A DNA stretch of 64,000 bases from Bradyrhizobium sp. LMTR 3 (GTDB lineage: Bacteria; Pseudomonadota; Alphaproteobacteria; Rhizobiales; Xanthobacteraceae): NCBI RefSeq assembly GCF_001693485.1, contig NZ_MAXC01000015.1, forward strand, positions 1 to 64,000. The letters run 5' to 3'. Numbering within the stretch: the stretch's first letter is position 1; each line of letters begins with the position of its first letter. Position numbers and translations under genes: made by a program. The notes below the pieces were generated by a model, which saw only the letters and a program-made list of their open reading frames with translations, had not been told where the DNA came from and did no database searches. Below are positions 24,137 through 33,142 of the stretch, piece by piece.

Positions 24137-24649
24137 ATGAGCGAACTTGATGTCACCATCCTGGCCGAAACACCGAAGGACGCCCAGGCGATCGAACGGC
24201 TGCATGAGCGCACGTTCGGTCCCGGCCGTTTCGTGCTGAGTGCCTACCGCCTGCGCGAGCATGTCGATCACCTGCTGGACCTCTCGTTCACGGCGCGGAT
24301 CGGCACATTGCTGGTTGGCTCGGTGCGCCAGTTGCCGATCTGCATCGGCGACACACCGGCCCTGATGCTCGGACCGTTGACGGTCGAGCCGCCGTTTCGC
24401 GGCCGCGGCGTCGGCCGGATGCTGCTCGATCGTTCGCTGCGGGATGCCAAGGCCAAGGGCCATCGTTTGGTCATTCTGGTCGGCGACGAACCCTATTACA
24501 GCCGCGTCGGCTTCAAGGTCATACCGAAGGGACGGGTGACCATGCCGGGGCCCGTCGATTACAGCCGCCTGTTGGTGGCGGAACTGGTCGAGGGCGCGTT
24601 AGACGGCGTGTCCGGCAATATCCGGCCGGACTGGAGCAAGGCGCGATAG
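24137..24649 (+). CDS. GNAT family N-acetyltransferase
   Basis: A 170-residue acetyltransferase. The acetyl-CoA-binding motif A is in LTVEPPFRGRGVGRMLLDRSL (R/Q-x-x-G-x-G/A), followed by LVILVGDEPYYSRVGFKVIPKG, typical of the YhbS-like GNAT group. It is cytosolic. The start ATG 24137 gives the normal family length. Substrate is unknown. Confidence 0.92.
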   Translation: MSELDVTILAETPKDAQAIERLHERTFGPGRFVLSAYRLREHVDHLLDLSFTARIGTLLVGSVRQLPICIGDTPALMLGPLTVEPPFRGRGVGRMLLDRSLRDAKAKGHRLVILVGDEPYYSRVGFKVIPKGRVTMPGPVDYSRLLVAELVEGALDGVSGNIRPDWSKAR

Positions 24650-24677
24650 GCCGTTGGCGCGCCGCCGCCGCAGTCCG

Positions 24678-26474
24678 TCAGAAAAATCGACGCTTTTTGG
24701 TGCCGGTCGTCCGAACCGGCGTGACCGCTGCGTTTCCCGCCGCCTTCTGCAATTCGTGCCGGAACTCCTCGCGCTTTTCGTGGATGCTGGCGACGACATG
24801 ACCCATCGCCACCCCGAGCCCGATCAGGGCAGCTTCCGATAACAGCAAGCTTGCCTCGATGGTCTCCGGCACTGCGTCGGTAACGCCGATCTGGTAGAGA
24901 TGCCGCGCGTGGTCGGCGTCGCGGGCGCGCGAAACCACCAGCATGTCTTTCCGCAGCGCGCGGACCTGCGCGACAATTTCGTCGATGTTTTCGGGTTGAT
25001 TGATCGTGACGACGACAGCGGCGGCTTCCATGAGGCCGCAGCTCTTCAGAAACTCCGGGTTCGTCGCATCACCGTAAAAGACGGTACGCCCCTGTCTTCG
25101 CTGCTCTGGGACGGCCGCGGCATCATTGTCGACCGCAATGTACTTGAACTGGTGCCGGTCCAGCATCGTGCAGACGACCTGTCCCACCCGGCCGTGTCCG
25201 ACGACAATGGCATGGCCACTCCCGCCGCTCGGCGCAACGGCAAGCTCGGGGTCAAGCGGCTTGTCTTCGCGTATCATCGGCGCCAGCCGCCGCGCGAGAT
25301 GAGATAGCGTGGGCGTAAGCATCATGGTCAGCGAGGTCAGTGCGACCGTGAAGCTCGATACGCCGGCATCGATCAGACCAAGCGTCGTCGCCATTCCGAT
25401 CCCGACGAAAGCGAACTCGCCGCCGGGACCCAGCAGCAGCCCGACTTCGATAGAAGCCGGCCATGAGAGCCGGAACATCCGGGCCAGGAAGATGAGGATA
25501 ACGGCCTTTACGGCGATCAGCCCGGTCGCGCCCGCAATCAGCCAGACCGGGTCGCGCGCGAGTTCGCGGAAATCGATGTTCATGCCGACCGTGAAGAAGA
25601 AGAGGCCAAGCAGGAGGCCCTTGAACGGATCGATGGCGGTCTCGATCGCCTTGCGAAATTCCGTCTCGGCAAGCAGCAGTCCGGCGACAAAGGCGCCGAG
25701 CGCCATGGAAAAGCCAGCCACTGCGGCAGCCACTCCGGTTGCGACGATCACGAACAGCGTGGTGGCGACGAACAGGTCGCTCATGCCCACTGATGCCACC
25801 AGACGGAACAGCGGTCGCATCACGACGCGGCCGACGATGACGATCACGGCGAGCGCGATGGCCGCGTTGGTGAGCGCGAGAGCGAGCGTCGCAACGACCG
25901 AACCGGATTCGCTCGCGCCAGAAATGGAGATAAAGAGCAGGAGAGGGGCGACTGCCAGATCTTGCGCCAGCAACGTCGCGAAGCTTGCCCGGCCAGCGCT
26001 TGTGCTAAGTCGCCGTTGCCTGGAAAGAATCTCGACGACAATGGCGGTCGAGGATAAGGCAAGGCAGGCGCCTAGGATGAGGGCCACCGGAGCTTTGTTG
26101 CCCAGGAGGGCGACGACCACGCCGATCGCCACCGTGGAGAGTGCGATCTGCAAGCTGCCTAGCCCGAAAATCAGGCGGCGCATTGCCTTCAATCGATCGT
26201 ACGATAGCTCCATCCCGATGAGGAAGAGCAGAAACACAACTCCGAGGTTCGCAATGGCGGAGACGTTTTTGGGATCGACAACGGTGAACCAGTAGAGAAG
26301 CGGAAAACTCTCGATGAACGATCCCAATCCGAGAGGGCCCAGGATCGCGCCGGCGCCTAGATAGCCGAGAACGGGATTGAGGCCGAACCGCCGCACCAAG
26401 GGAATGACGACGCCCGCGGTGCCGAGCAGAACGAGCGCGTCGCTGTAGACGGGAACATTGATGGACGAGGTCAT
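24678..26474 (-). CDS. CPA2 monovalent cation:proton antiporter (KefB/YbaL-like)
   Basis: A 598-residue inner-membrane antiporter. About residues 1-390 form a Na_H_exchanger domain with 12-13 helices (GYLGAGAILGP, LFLIGMELS, ALSSTAIVVEIL, FFFTVGMNIDF). A cytosolic RCK/TrkA-N domain follows at about 410-530 with GHGRVGQVVCTMLD as the nucleotide-binding loop and FYGDATNPEFLK. It probably exports K+ or Na+ in exchange for H+ under ligand gating. No KefF/G-type ancillary gene is adjacent. It is monocistronic. Confidence 0.93.
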   Translation of the reverse strand: MTSSINVPVYSDALVLLGTAGVVIPLVRRFGLNPVLGYLGAGAILGPLGLGSFIESFPLLYWFTVVDPKNVSAIANLGVVFLLFLIGMELSYDRLKAMRRLIFGLGSLQIALSTVAIGVVVALLGNKAPVALILGACLALSSTAIVVEILSRQRRLSTSAGRASFATLLAQDLAVAPLLLFISISGASESGSVVATLALALTNAAIALAVIVIVGRVVMRPLFRLVASVGMSDLFVATTLFVIVATGVAAAVAGFSMALGAFVAGLLLAETEFRKAIETAIDPFKGLLLGLFFFTVGMNIDFRELARDPVWLIAGATGLIAVKAVILIFLARMFRLSWPASIEVGLLLGPGGEFAFVGIGMATTLGLIDAGVSSFTVALTSLTMMLTPTLSHLARRLAPMIREDKPLDPELAVAPSGGSGHAIVVGHGRVGQVVCTMLDRHQFKYIAVDNDAAAVPEQRRQGRTVFYGDATNPEFLKSCGLMEAAAVVVTINQPENIDEIVAQVRALRKDMLVVSRARDADHARHLYQIGVTDAVPETIEASLLLSEAALIGLGVAMGHVVASIHEKREEFRHELQKAAGNAAVTPVRTTGTKKRRFF

Positions 26475-26613
26475 CTATTCGTCGAGCATCCGCTTTCAGT
26501 GGGCAGGGGACATCTGACGCGGGATTGCGCCTAGTGTCCCCTGTCATCCCCACCTGGACGTTAGCTGGTGGCACCAGCTAACGCCACCCCTGGGAAGCCG
26601 TATCGCCCGCGCA

Positions 26614-29001
26614 CTAGAACTTCAGGTTGGCAAATGCTCGCACGCCAAGGCCCGGCAGCAAGACCTCGTCCTTGTTGAACGACGTCGAATTGCGAATGTT
26701 CTCGTTCAAGAGGTTGTTGCCGACCAGGCCGACCAACATTTCGCGAGCGCCGAACCGGGTGGGATCGAGCTTCGTCCTGTAGCTGACCTCCGCCTTCAAC
26801 AGATTATAACTCGCGGTCGGCGTCTCGCCGATCGGGGCGATATCGTTCTGGGCGAAGGCGTGCAGCAGGTTGATCCGCGTCAGCCAGTTGGCATCGCGCC
26901 AGAACAGGCCGCCGCCGATGCGCACGGGTGGGATGCGCGGGACATTGGTGCCGTCGTTGAAGGTCGCGCGCACGACATCGAACTGGTTCTCGATGCCCCA
27001 GATGCCGCCGTTGAGCGGCCCGACATCCAACTGGCTCTGGAACTCGCCGCCGCGGAAGGTGGCGTCGCGTTGCGAATAGATCGCCTGGTTCAGCTCGAGT
27101 GGGAAAGCCGGATCGGCAGGACTGACACAGGCTCCATCCTCGCAGGTGTTGCCCGTGAGACGGCGGTAAATGAAGCCATTGAACTTCGTATAGTAAGCCG
27201 TCGCTTCGAACCTGAAGGGCCCGGTCGCTCGTCGTAATCCGATCTCGATCGACTTGGCGGTTTCAATGCTTAGATTGGGATTGCCGATGTCGAAGGTGAC
27301 GGTAGCTTCGTGGACCCCGCGCGAGAACAGTTCCGCCGGCTTTGGCGCGCGCTCGACGTATTGCGCGGTGATGCTCGCAACCAGTTCGCCCGGAAGATTC
27401 TGGAGCAAGCCTACGCTCGCGCTCTTCGGCGTGAAGCTCAGATTGCGCGCCGTTGGCGGGCCGATGTCGGCGGGATTGGCATTGATGTCGAACAGCTCCG
27501 GAATGAAGGCCGGCATCGTTCCGCTGAGATTGACATGCTCGATGCGGCCTGCGATCTGCGCCTTTGTCGTCTCGGTGAACTTGAGCTCGTTGAACACGTA
27601 GCCGGCGACCCTGTTATTCTTGTTAGGATCAAACAACCCGTTGAGCGGGCTTCCTGGATCGTCCGGGCTCGGCGCGGTCAGTTCCTGATGCCCGGCCTGC
27701 AGACCGAAGGCGGTCGTGACGGCGGCAAAGCGCGCGTTGAACGGCGCCATCTGCACCTCGACGCGCCCTTCCTGCTCCTTGTTGGTAAAGGTCTGCCGCA
27801 CGCCGGTGGACGAGAAGTCGGCGGGATCGGCGAGCCCGATCTCGTTGTGCTTGTAATCGGTCGCGCCCGCCCAGAACCTGATGGCGTCAATCGCCGCCGC
27901 ATCCGGCCGGTATTCGCCCTTGGCGGTGAATTTGGTCTGGCGCGCGTCGATGCGGGTCTGGTGATCGGAGGGTTCAATTCCGGGAATGCGGTACAGCGTG
28001 TCGTTCTGCGTGATCGCCGCGCCGATAAATCCGCCATCGAAGATGTAGGAGCCGCCAATCGACGCACCAGCCGCCTGCATCGCCGAATTGGGCTGCCGGC
28101 CGTTGACCGGGCGGGTCTGGTCGAACAAGTACGGATAGCTCGGAATGCTGTAATCGCTGGCCTTGCGGCCATAGGCGTCGGCGTGGAACGCGAAATTGCC
28201 GCCGCCGGCATCAATCAGGATGCCGCCATCGACACCCCGGTCGACGGTATTGACGGCCGTTCGGGTTTCGACCGTGACGCAGGCAGGTGATCCCACGTTT
28301 GCAAGCGGCGCTTTCGCCGGCAGTCCGTAGGTCTGAAACGGTGCGGCCGCGCATGAAGGCAGGGCGTCCGGGATGCGATTGTTGGTTGCGCTGACGACGC
28401 CGCCGATCGATGTTGATCCGTACCGCATCGCCGCCGGACCACGGATGACTTCGACCTGGTTTGTCGCCAGTGGATCGACCGGCACGAAATGGTCTTCGCC
28501 GAGATCGGAGGCGCCGCCAGCGTTGGTGCCGTTCTCGAGGATGCCGACACGATTGACGTCGAGGCCGCGGATGATCGGCCGGCTCGCGGCACCGGGCGCG
28601 AAGGTTGAGCCGGTAATGCCGGGCTTCGAGAACAGGAGATCGCCAAGCTGGGCGGTGCCTTGGCGGCGGATCTCCTCGTTGGGCACCACGGTAACCGTTG
28701 CGAACTGATCGGTCACGATCGGCAGCACGCCCTGTTGAGGCGCGGCCGCGACGGGCGCGGCTTGCGGCTCCGGCGCGCGTTCGCGGCTCTGGCCGGGCGC
28801 GGCACGGACGACGCGTGCCGGCGTTCGCGGCGGCACGGGTTTGCGCCGCACGATCGGGCTCGGCGCCGTCACGGTAATTTCGGGCAGATGTGTCGATGCG
28901 GTTGACGTCGCGTCCTGCGCCATTGCGCCGTTGCCCGCCGCGCATAGCAATAGCCAGCTAGCCCCACCGATGTGGAACGCACGTTTCTTCTTGAATGTCA
29001 T
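26614..29001 (-). CDS. TonB-dependent outer-membrane receptor, probably for zinc
   Basis: A 795-residue outer-membrane receptor. A signal peptide (about 1-28, ending GAMAQ) leads into a Pro/Arg/Ala-rich linker, then a plug domain (GDLLFSKPGITGSTF, RPIIRGLDVNRVGILENG, VDPLATNQVEVIRGPAAMRYG) and a 22-strand-type barrel ending in Phe (FANLKF). ATG 29001 is preferred over a longer frame from 29076. It lies downstream of the DUF2946 gene, which has a Zur-like box at its start, so import of Zn2+ or a zinc complex in zinc starvation is inferred. The barrel itself shows no decisive ligand signature. Confidence 0.9.
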   Translation of the reverse strand: MTFKKKRAFHIGGASWLLLCAAGNGAMAQDATSTASTHLPEITVTAPSPIVRRKPVPPRTPARVVRAAPGQSRERAPEPQAAPVAAAPQQGVLPIVTDQFATVTVVPNEEIRRQGTAQLGDLLFSKPGITGSTFAPGAASRPIIRGLDVNRVGILENGTNAGGASDLGEDHFVPVDPLATNQVEVIRGPAAMRYGSTSIGGVVSATNNRIPDALPSCAAAPFQTYGLPAKAPLANVGSPACVTVETRTAVNTVDRGVDGGILIDAGGGNFAFHADAYGRKASDYSIPSYPYLFDQTRPVNGRQPNSAMQAAGASIGGSYIFDGGFIGAAITQNDTLYRIPGIEPSDHQTRIDARQTKFTAKGEYRPDAAAIDAIRFWAGATDYKHNEIGLADPADFSSTGVRQTFTNKEQEGRVEVQMAPFNARFAAVTTAFGLQAGHQELTAPSPDDPGSPLNGLFDPNKNNRVAGYVFNELKFTETTKAQIAGRIEHVNLSGTMPAFIPELFDINANPADIGPPTARNLSFTPKSASVGLLQNLPGELVASITAQYVERAPKPAELFSRGVHEATVTFDIGNPNLSIETAKSIEIGLRRATGPFRFEATAYYTKFNGFIYRRLTGNTCEDGACVSPADPAFPLELNQAIYSQRDATFRGGEFQSQLDVGPLNGGIWGIENQFDVVRATFNDGTNVPRIPPVRIGGGLFWRDANWLTRINLLHAFAQNDIAPIGETPTASYNLLKAEVSYRTKLDPTRFGAREMLVGLVGNNLLNENIRNSTSFNKDEVLLPGLGVRAFANLKF

Positions 29002-29107
29002 TGTCCCGACCCTGATTCCGTCGATGTGCGACGGACGATTCCGATTTTCCCTCAGGGACCGCGCCTGACGCGGCAATCCCTTCGGAAGTGCATTGATTCA
29101 ATCGGCG

Positions 29108-29563
29108 TCAGGAGGCGGGCGGTGCGCGAGACTGGAACGCGAGATGGGACGAACCGAGATGCGCAAATTCAGCGCCGGCGACCCGGTACAGAAGCTCGAC
29201 AGCCCCCGGCAACTCCAGTACGGGCGGCGTGACGAACAGGAAATTGTTGGCCAGTGAGAGGACGGCGCAGACCGCGCAGACATTGGTCGTGTGCTGGTCG
29301 TCATCGTGGCCCGCAGGTTGCTGCGGCTGCGCGGTTTCGGAGTGCGCATCTTGTGCGGCAACGGACGTGGCGATCGCAAGATGGGCGTCGATCAGCCCGC
29401 TTTGAACGGCCGGTGCGGCCCGCGCCGCTGCCGCGTGAAAATGCCCGCACGACAGCGCAAACTGGATCGCGAGCGCAAACAGCGCCAGCCGCGAGCCGTG
29501 CTTGAGGTGTTTTCGGAACCAGTTCACGACGATTGACGCCTTGTCCCCGGGCGGCTCGGGCAT
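29108..29563 (-). CDS. DUF2946-like exported protein
   Basis: A 151-residue protein with a hydrophobic N-terminal signal/anchor (about 23-42), a His/Asp-rich stretch (HDDDQHTTN), the pair CAVCAVL (about 95-98) and the family's characteristic FQSRAPP end. His and Cys clustering fits metal binding. It precedes the TonB receptor on the same strand (106-base gap) and has a Zur-like palindrome only about 15 bases before its start, so it probably leads a zinc-responsive operon. Function of the family is not established. Confidence 0.8.
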   Translation of the reverse strand: MPEPPGDKASIVVNWFRKHLKHGSRLALFALAIQFALSCGHFHAAAARAAPAVQSGLIDAHLAIATSVAAQDAHSETAQPQQPAGHDDDQHTTNVCAVCAVLSLANNFLFVTPPVLELPGAVELLYRVAGAEFAHLGSSHLAFQSRAPPAS

Positions 29564-29577
29564 CTCGCCGTCCCAAT

Positions 29578-29590
29578 GTTACATTATAAC
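29578..29590. promoter_or_regulatory. Zur-like box for the DUF2946–TonB receptor operon
   Basis: GTTACATTATAAC is an imperfect dyad; its reverse complement GTTATAATGTAAC agrees at 11 of 13 positions with GTTATAACATAAC in the box at 29743-29762. It lies 15 bases upstream of the minus-strand start. Confidence 0.65.
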
Positions 29591-29742
29591 GTCGCGAACG
29601 CCGTGGAGTGTCAATCGACGCCGGGCTGCTGTCTTTCCGGAGCCCCGACAATTCCGCCAAGTGTGAGATTCGGGCAACATCGGCGTTTTTGTCCCGCGCG
29701 CCCCGCCTGTTTTTGCCAATTGACAACCTCTCGGTCTTCCAT

Positions 29743-29762
29743 TGTTATGTTATAACATAACA
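29743..29762. promoter_or_regulatory. Zur box, perfect 20-bp palindrome, upstream of the CobW/ZigA gene
   Basis: TGTTATGTTATAACATAACA is a perfect palindrome, closely matching the GTTATNNTATAAC-type operators bound by the zinc repressor Zur in alphaproteobacteria. It lies about 80 bases upstream of the CobW-type GTPase start. Confidence 0.8.
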
Positions 29763-29843
29763 TAGTTCGTCACCAACGGGTCCCCCGCATGCGTCTTCCT
29801 CCCCGGTTGGGGCCCCGTGAGCTCAAGAGGCTTTTCGATCTCC

Positions 29844-31052
29844 ATGCGAAAACTCCCCGTCACCGTGTTGTCCGGCTTCCTCGGGGCTGGAAAGACAACT
29901 TTGATGAATCACGTGCTCAACAATCGCCAGGGTCTGAAGGTTGCGGTGATTGTGAACGACATGAGCGAAGTCAACATCGACGCCGACCTCGTCCGCGATG
30001 GCGGTGCGAACCTCTCGCGGACTGACGAAAAGCTGGTCGAGATGACCAACGGCTGCATCTGCTGCACGCTGCGCGACGATTTGTTGAAGGAGGTGCGGGC
30101 GCTCGCCGAGAGCGAACGGTTCGACTACCTGCTGATCGAATCCACCGGCATCTCGGAACCGCTGCCGGTCGCGGCAACCTTCGATTTCCGGTCCGAAGAC
30201 GGAGAAAGCCTGTCCGATGTGGCAAGCCTCGACACGATGGTCACGGTCGTCGATGCCGTCAATCTGCTGAAGAACTATTCCTCTACCGTTTTTCTGGCGG
30301 ATCGCGGCGAGTCGCTCGGTGAAAGCGACAGGCGCACACTGGTGGATCTGCTGGTTGAGCAGATCGAATTTGCCGATGTGATCGTACTCAACAAGATCGA
30401 TGCGGCGTCGCAGGGAGAACGCGACGCCGCCCGAATGATTATCCGCTCCCTCAATCCCGAGGCCGATATCATCGAGACCAATTTCTCCAATGCGCCGCTG
30501 GAGCGTATTCTCAATACCGGCCGCTTCGATTTCGAGCGCGCGCAGCAACACCCGCTGTGGTTCAAGGAGCTTTATGGCTTTGCAGACCATAGGCCCGAGA
30601 CCGAGGAATACGGCGTCAAGAACTTCGTCTATCGCGCGCGACGGCCGTTCGAGCCTGCGAAATTTCACCAATTCCTGAAAGAAAGCTGGCCTGGCGTCAT
30701 CCGCGCCAAGGGACATTTCTGGATAGCAACGCGTCCGCAATGGCTCGGCGAATTGAGCCAGGCCGGTGCGATCGTCCGAACCGAAGGGCTGGGCTTCTGG
30801 TGGGCGAATGTGCCGGCAGATCGGTGGCCGGACGATCCGTTCTGGCGACGATCGCTCAAGAAGAACTGGAGCGAGATGTACGGTGATCGCCGGCAGGAGA
30901 TCGTCTTCATCGGCACGAATATGGATCAGGACGCGATCACGGCGCGTCTCGATGCGTGCCTTGTTTCGGGAAAGCCGGGAATGCGCATCGCGGAATGGTC
31001 CGGGCTTGCCGATCCATTTCCGAGGTGGCGACGCGCGGACGAGGCTGCGTAG
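29844..31052 (+). CDS. CobW/COG0523 GTP-binding metallochaperone (ZigA-like)
   Basis: A 402-residue G3E-family GTPase. The Walker [10 protein letters not shown] is at about 11-19 and the zinc-binding CxCC motif, TNGCICC, at about 69-74; the guanine-specificity motif is VLNKID. The C-terminal CobW_C domain carries FWIATRPQW. Zur-regulated members deliver zinc to essential enzymes under zinc limitation, and the perfect palindrome at 29743 supports that role here. ATG 29844 is chosen because the protein then begins [11 protein letters not shown] as in homologues; a GTG at 29817 is an alternative. Confidence 0.93.
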   Translation: MRKLPVTVLSGFLGAGKTTLMNHVLNNRQGLKVAVIVNDMSEVNIDADLVRDGGANLSRTDEKLVEMTNGCICCTLRDDLLKEVRALAESERFDYLLIESTGISEPLPVAATFDFRSEDGESLSDVASLDTMVTVVDAVNLLKNYSSTVFLADRGESLGESDRRTLVDLLVEQIEFADVIVLNKIDAASQGERDAARMIIRSLNPEADIIETNFSNAPLERILNTGRFDFERAQQHPLWFKELYGFADHRPETEEYGVKNFVYRARRPFEPAKFHQFLKESWPGVIRAKGHFWIATRPQWLGELSQAGAIVRTEGLGFWWANVPADRWPDDPFWRRSLKKNWSEMYGDRRQEIVFIGTNMDQDAITARLDACLVSGKPGMRIAEWSGLADPFPRWRRADEAA

Positions 31053-31075
31053 GACGCCACGAGGCGGGCGTGCCG

Positions 31076-33139
31076 TCAGCGCCCTTCGCGCAGCCAGGTC
31101 GCGGCGAACGCGCCGAGCAGCAGCAACAGCCCGACCAGCCCTGCGAACATCGGCAGCACGCCGACGCCTTTGACGACGCTGGCATCGCGCATCTTGACGC
31201 CCATCCAGCCGTCGCCGTGGAAGATGCCGGAGGCGCGCACCGGCACGACGCGGGGCAGGTCGACGCTTCCGCCATCGGCGACGCGGCGGGCGTCGCCGCC
31301 AGTGGCCTGCGCCAATGGCTTCACCATTTCGGTCGTCGAGGTGACTTCCGAAAATTCCTTCGGGTTGGTCGGCCCGACATTGATCAGCGCCTTCAGCGCG
31401 CCGTCGGTTGCCTGCCACAGCCCGAGCTCGTTGGCGGGAAGGGTCGAGCGCCAGGTGCCGGGCTCGCTTGCCGTCAGCGTCAGTTCCTTGGTGGCGCCGC
31501 TCGGCGAGGTCACCGTTACCGGCGGCACGTTGTCGGCCATGGTCTGGCGCAGCACCACGAGGTCCTTGCCCTGGATTTGAAGGCGCAGCGCTTCTTCGTC
31601 GAGATCAGGCTGCTTCATCAGCCAGTGCGACATCCGCCGTAGCAGATCCAGATGCGGACCGCCGCCCTCATAGCCGCGCGCCCACAGCCAGATGTGGTCC
31701 GACAACAAAAGCGCGACGCGGCCCTCGCCGAAGCGCGACAGCAGCAGCAGCGGCTTGCCGTCGGCGCCGGTCATCACGGGGGAGCCGATTGCGTTGCGCG
31801 TATCGACGGTACGGAAGAAGCGGCTCCAGCGCGGCGGCTCGCTGGCGGAGCCTTCGAGGCCGCGCGTCACCGGATGACGCTTACCGGCGTCGCTCAGATG
31901 CGCGTAGAACGGCTTCTCTGTGACGCCGACCGGCTCGGCCGGCAGCACCGTATCCAGCGGCGTGCGCCAGATACTGGTGGTGGAGGCATAATCGGGGCCG
32001 GCCGATACCAGGATCGCACCACCGGCGCGGACATAGCGCGCCATGTTGTCGAAATAGGCAATCGGCAGCACGCCCTGGCGGGCGTAACGGTCGAAGATGA
32101 TCAGTTGGAAATCGTTGATCCTCTGCTGGAACAATTCGCGCGTCGGAAACGCGATCAGCGACAATTCGTTGATCGGCGTGCCGTCCTGTTTCTCCGGCGG
32201 GCGCAGAATCGTGAAATGCACGAGGTCGATGCTGGCGTCCGACTTCAACAAATTGCGCCAGGTGCGTTCGCCGGTATGCGGCTCGCCCGATACCAGCAGC
32301 ACGCGCAGCTTGTCGCGCACGCCTTCGATCGCGACCACGGCGCGGTTGTTGACTGGAGTCAGTTCGTTCTCGAGGGGCGAAGCCTCGATCTCGATGATGT
32401 TCGGGCCGGCATGCTTGATGTCGACTTCGACACTGGCGGTCTGGCCGCTCGAGAGATTGCGCTCATTGATCACCTCACCGTCGCGGCGCACCACGATCTT
32501 GGCGCGCTGGCCGGTGACGCCCTGATCGTCGAGCCGGTATGTGATGGTCTGCGGTTGTCCGACGATACCGAAACGCGGCGCGGCCGAAATCGCGATGCGA
32601 CGGTCGCGCTCATCCTTGCGGCCGGTGACGAGTGCATGCACCGGCGCCTGGAAGCCGACGGCCGCGGCATTGGCGGGAATGTCATGGACCCGACCATCGG
32701 TGATCAGGAACGCGCCGGCGACGCGATCGACGGGAACGTCTGATAACGCCGAGGACAGCGCGCCGAACAATTTTGTGCCGTCGGTTTCGCCATCGGCCTG
32801 TCCGGCCTCGACGACGCGGACTTCCAGTCCCTTGATCTTCTTCAGCGTATCGACCAGCGCCTCCTGCGCCTTGGCCGTCTCCTGGTTGCGGGTGCCGAAA
32901 TTCTGGCTCGGGCTCTTGTCGATCACGACGGCGGCGACGGATGATAGCGGCTCGCGGTCCTCGCGGGTGAAGGAGGGGTTGGCGAGCGCCAGCAGGATCA
33001 GCGCCAGCGCCGCGACGCGCACGGCGGCGCCGCGCGCGCGGCCGAGCAGCAATAGCGCCGAGATCACGACGATCGCGGCCAGCGCGATCCAGAGCACGAT
33101 TGCCGGAACGAGGGGAGTGAACGCGATACCGTAACTCAT
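31076..33139 (-). CDS. membrane protein with amidotransferase-like domain (last gene of moxR operon)
   Basis: A 687-residue protein with two N-terminal helices (about 9-30 and 35-55), a long periplasmic region and a C-terminal helix (about 660-682). The N-terminal part resembles a VWA-type fold (VAAVVIDKSPSQNFGTRNQE). A central part (LRVLLVSGEPHTGERTWRNL to GGAILVSAGPDYA) resembles a catalytically inactive class I glutamine amidotransferase fold. The gene begins three bases after the BatA/DUF4159 gene. It probably joins that protein in a membrane complex served by MoxR. No enzymatic role is evident. Confidence 0.8.
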   Translation of the reverse strand: MSYGIAFTPLVPAIVLWIALAAIVVISALLLLGRARGAAVRVAALALILLALANPSFTREDREPLSSVAAVVIDKSPSQNFGTRNQETAKAQEALVDTLKKIKGLEVRVVEAGQADGETDGTKLFGALSSALSDVPVDRVAGAFLITDGRVHDIPANAAAVGFQAPVHALVTGRKDERDRRIAISAAPRFGIVGQPQTITYRLDDQGVTGQRAKIVVRRDGEVINERNLSSGQTASVEVDIKHAGPNIIEIEASPLENELTPVNNRAVVAIEGVRDKLRVLLVSGEPHTGERTWRNLLKSDASIDLVHFTILRPPEKQDGTPINELSLIAFPTRELFQQRINDFQLIIFDRYARQGVLPIAYFDNMARYVRAGGAILVSAGPDYASTTSIWRTPLDTVLPAEPVGVTEKPFYAHLSDAGKRHPVTRGLEGSASEPPRWSRFFRTVDTRNAIGSPVMTGADGKPLLLLSRFGEGRVALLLSDHIWLWARGYEGGGPHLDLLRRMSHWLMKQPDLDEEALRLQIQGKDLVVLRQTMADNVPPVTVTSPSGATKELTLTASEPGTWRSTLPANELGLWQATDGALKALINVGPTNPKEFSEVTSTTEMVKPLAQATGGDARRVADGGSVDLPRVVPVRASGIFHGDGWMGVKMRDASVVKGVGVLPMFAGLVGLLLLLGAFAATWLREGR

Positions 33140-33142
33140 GGT

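Noticed and set aside
29823..31418. 531-residue frame antisense to the CobW gene and beyond
   Set aside because: It is low-complexity shadow coding, and the + strand contains Walker A and CxCC motifs.
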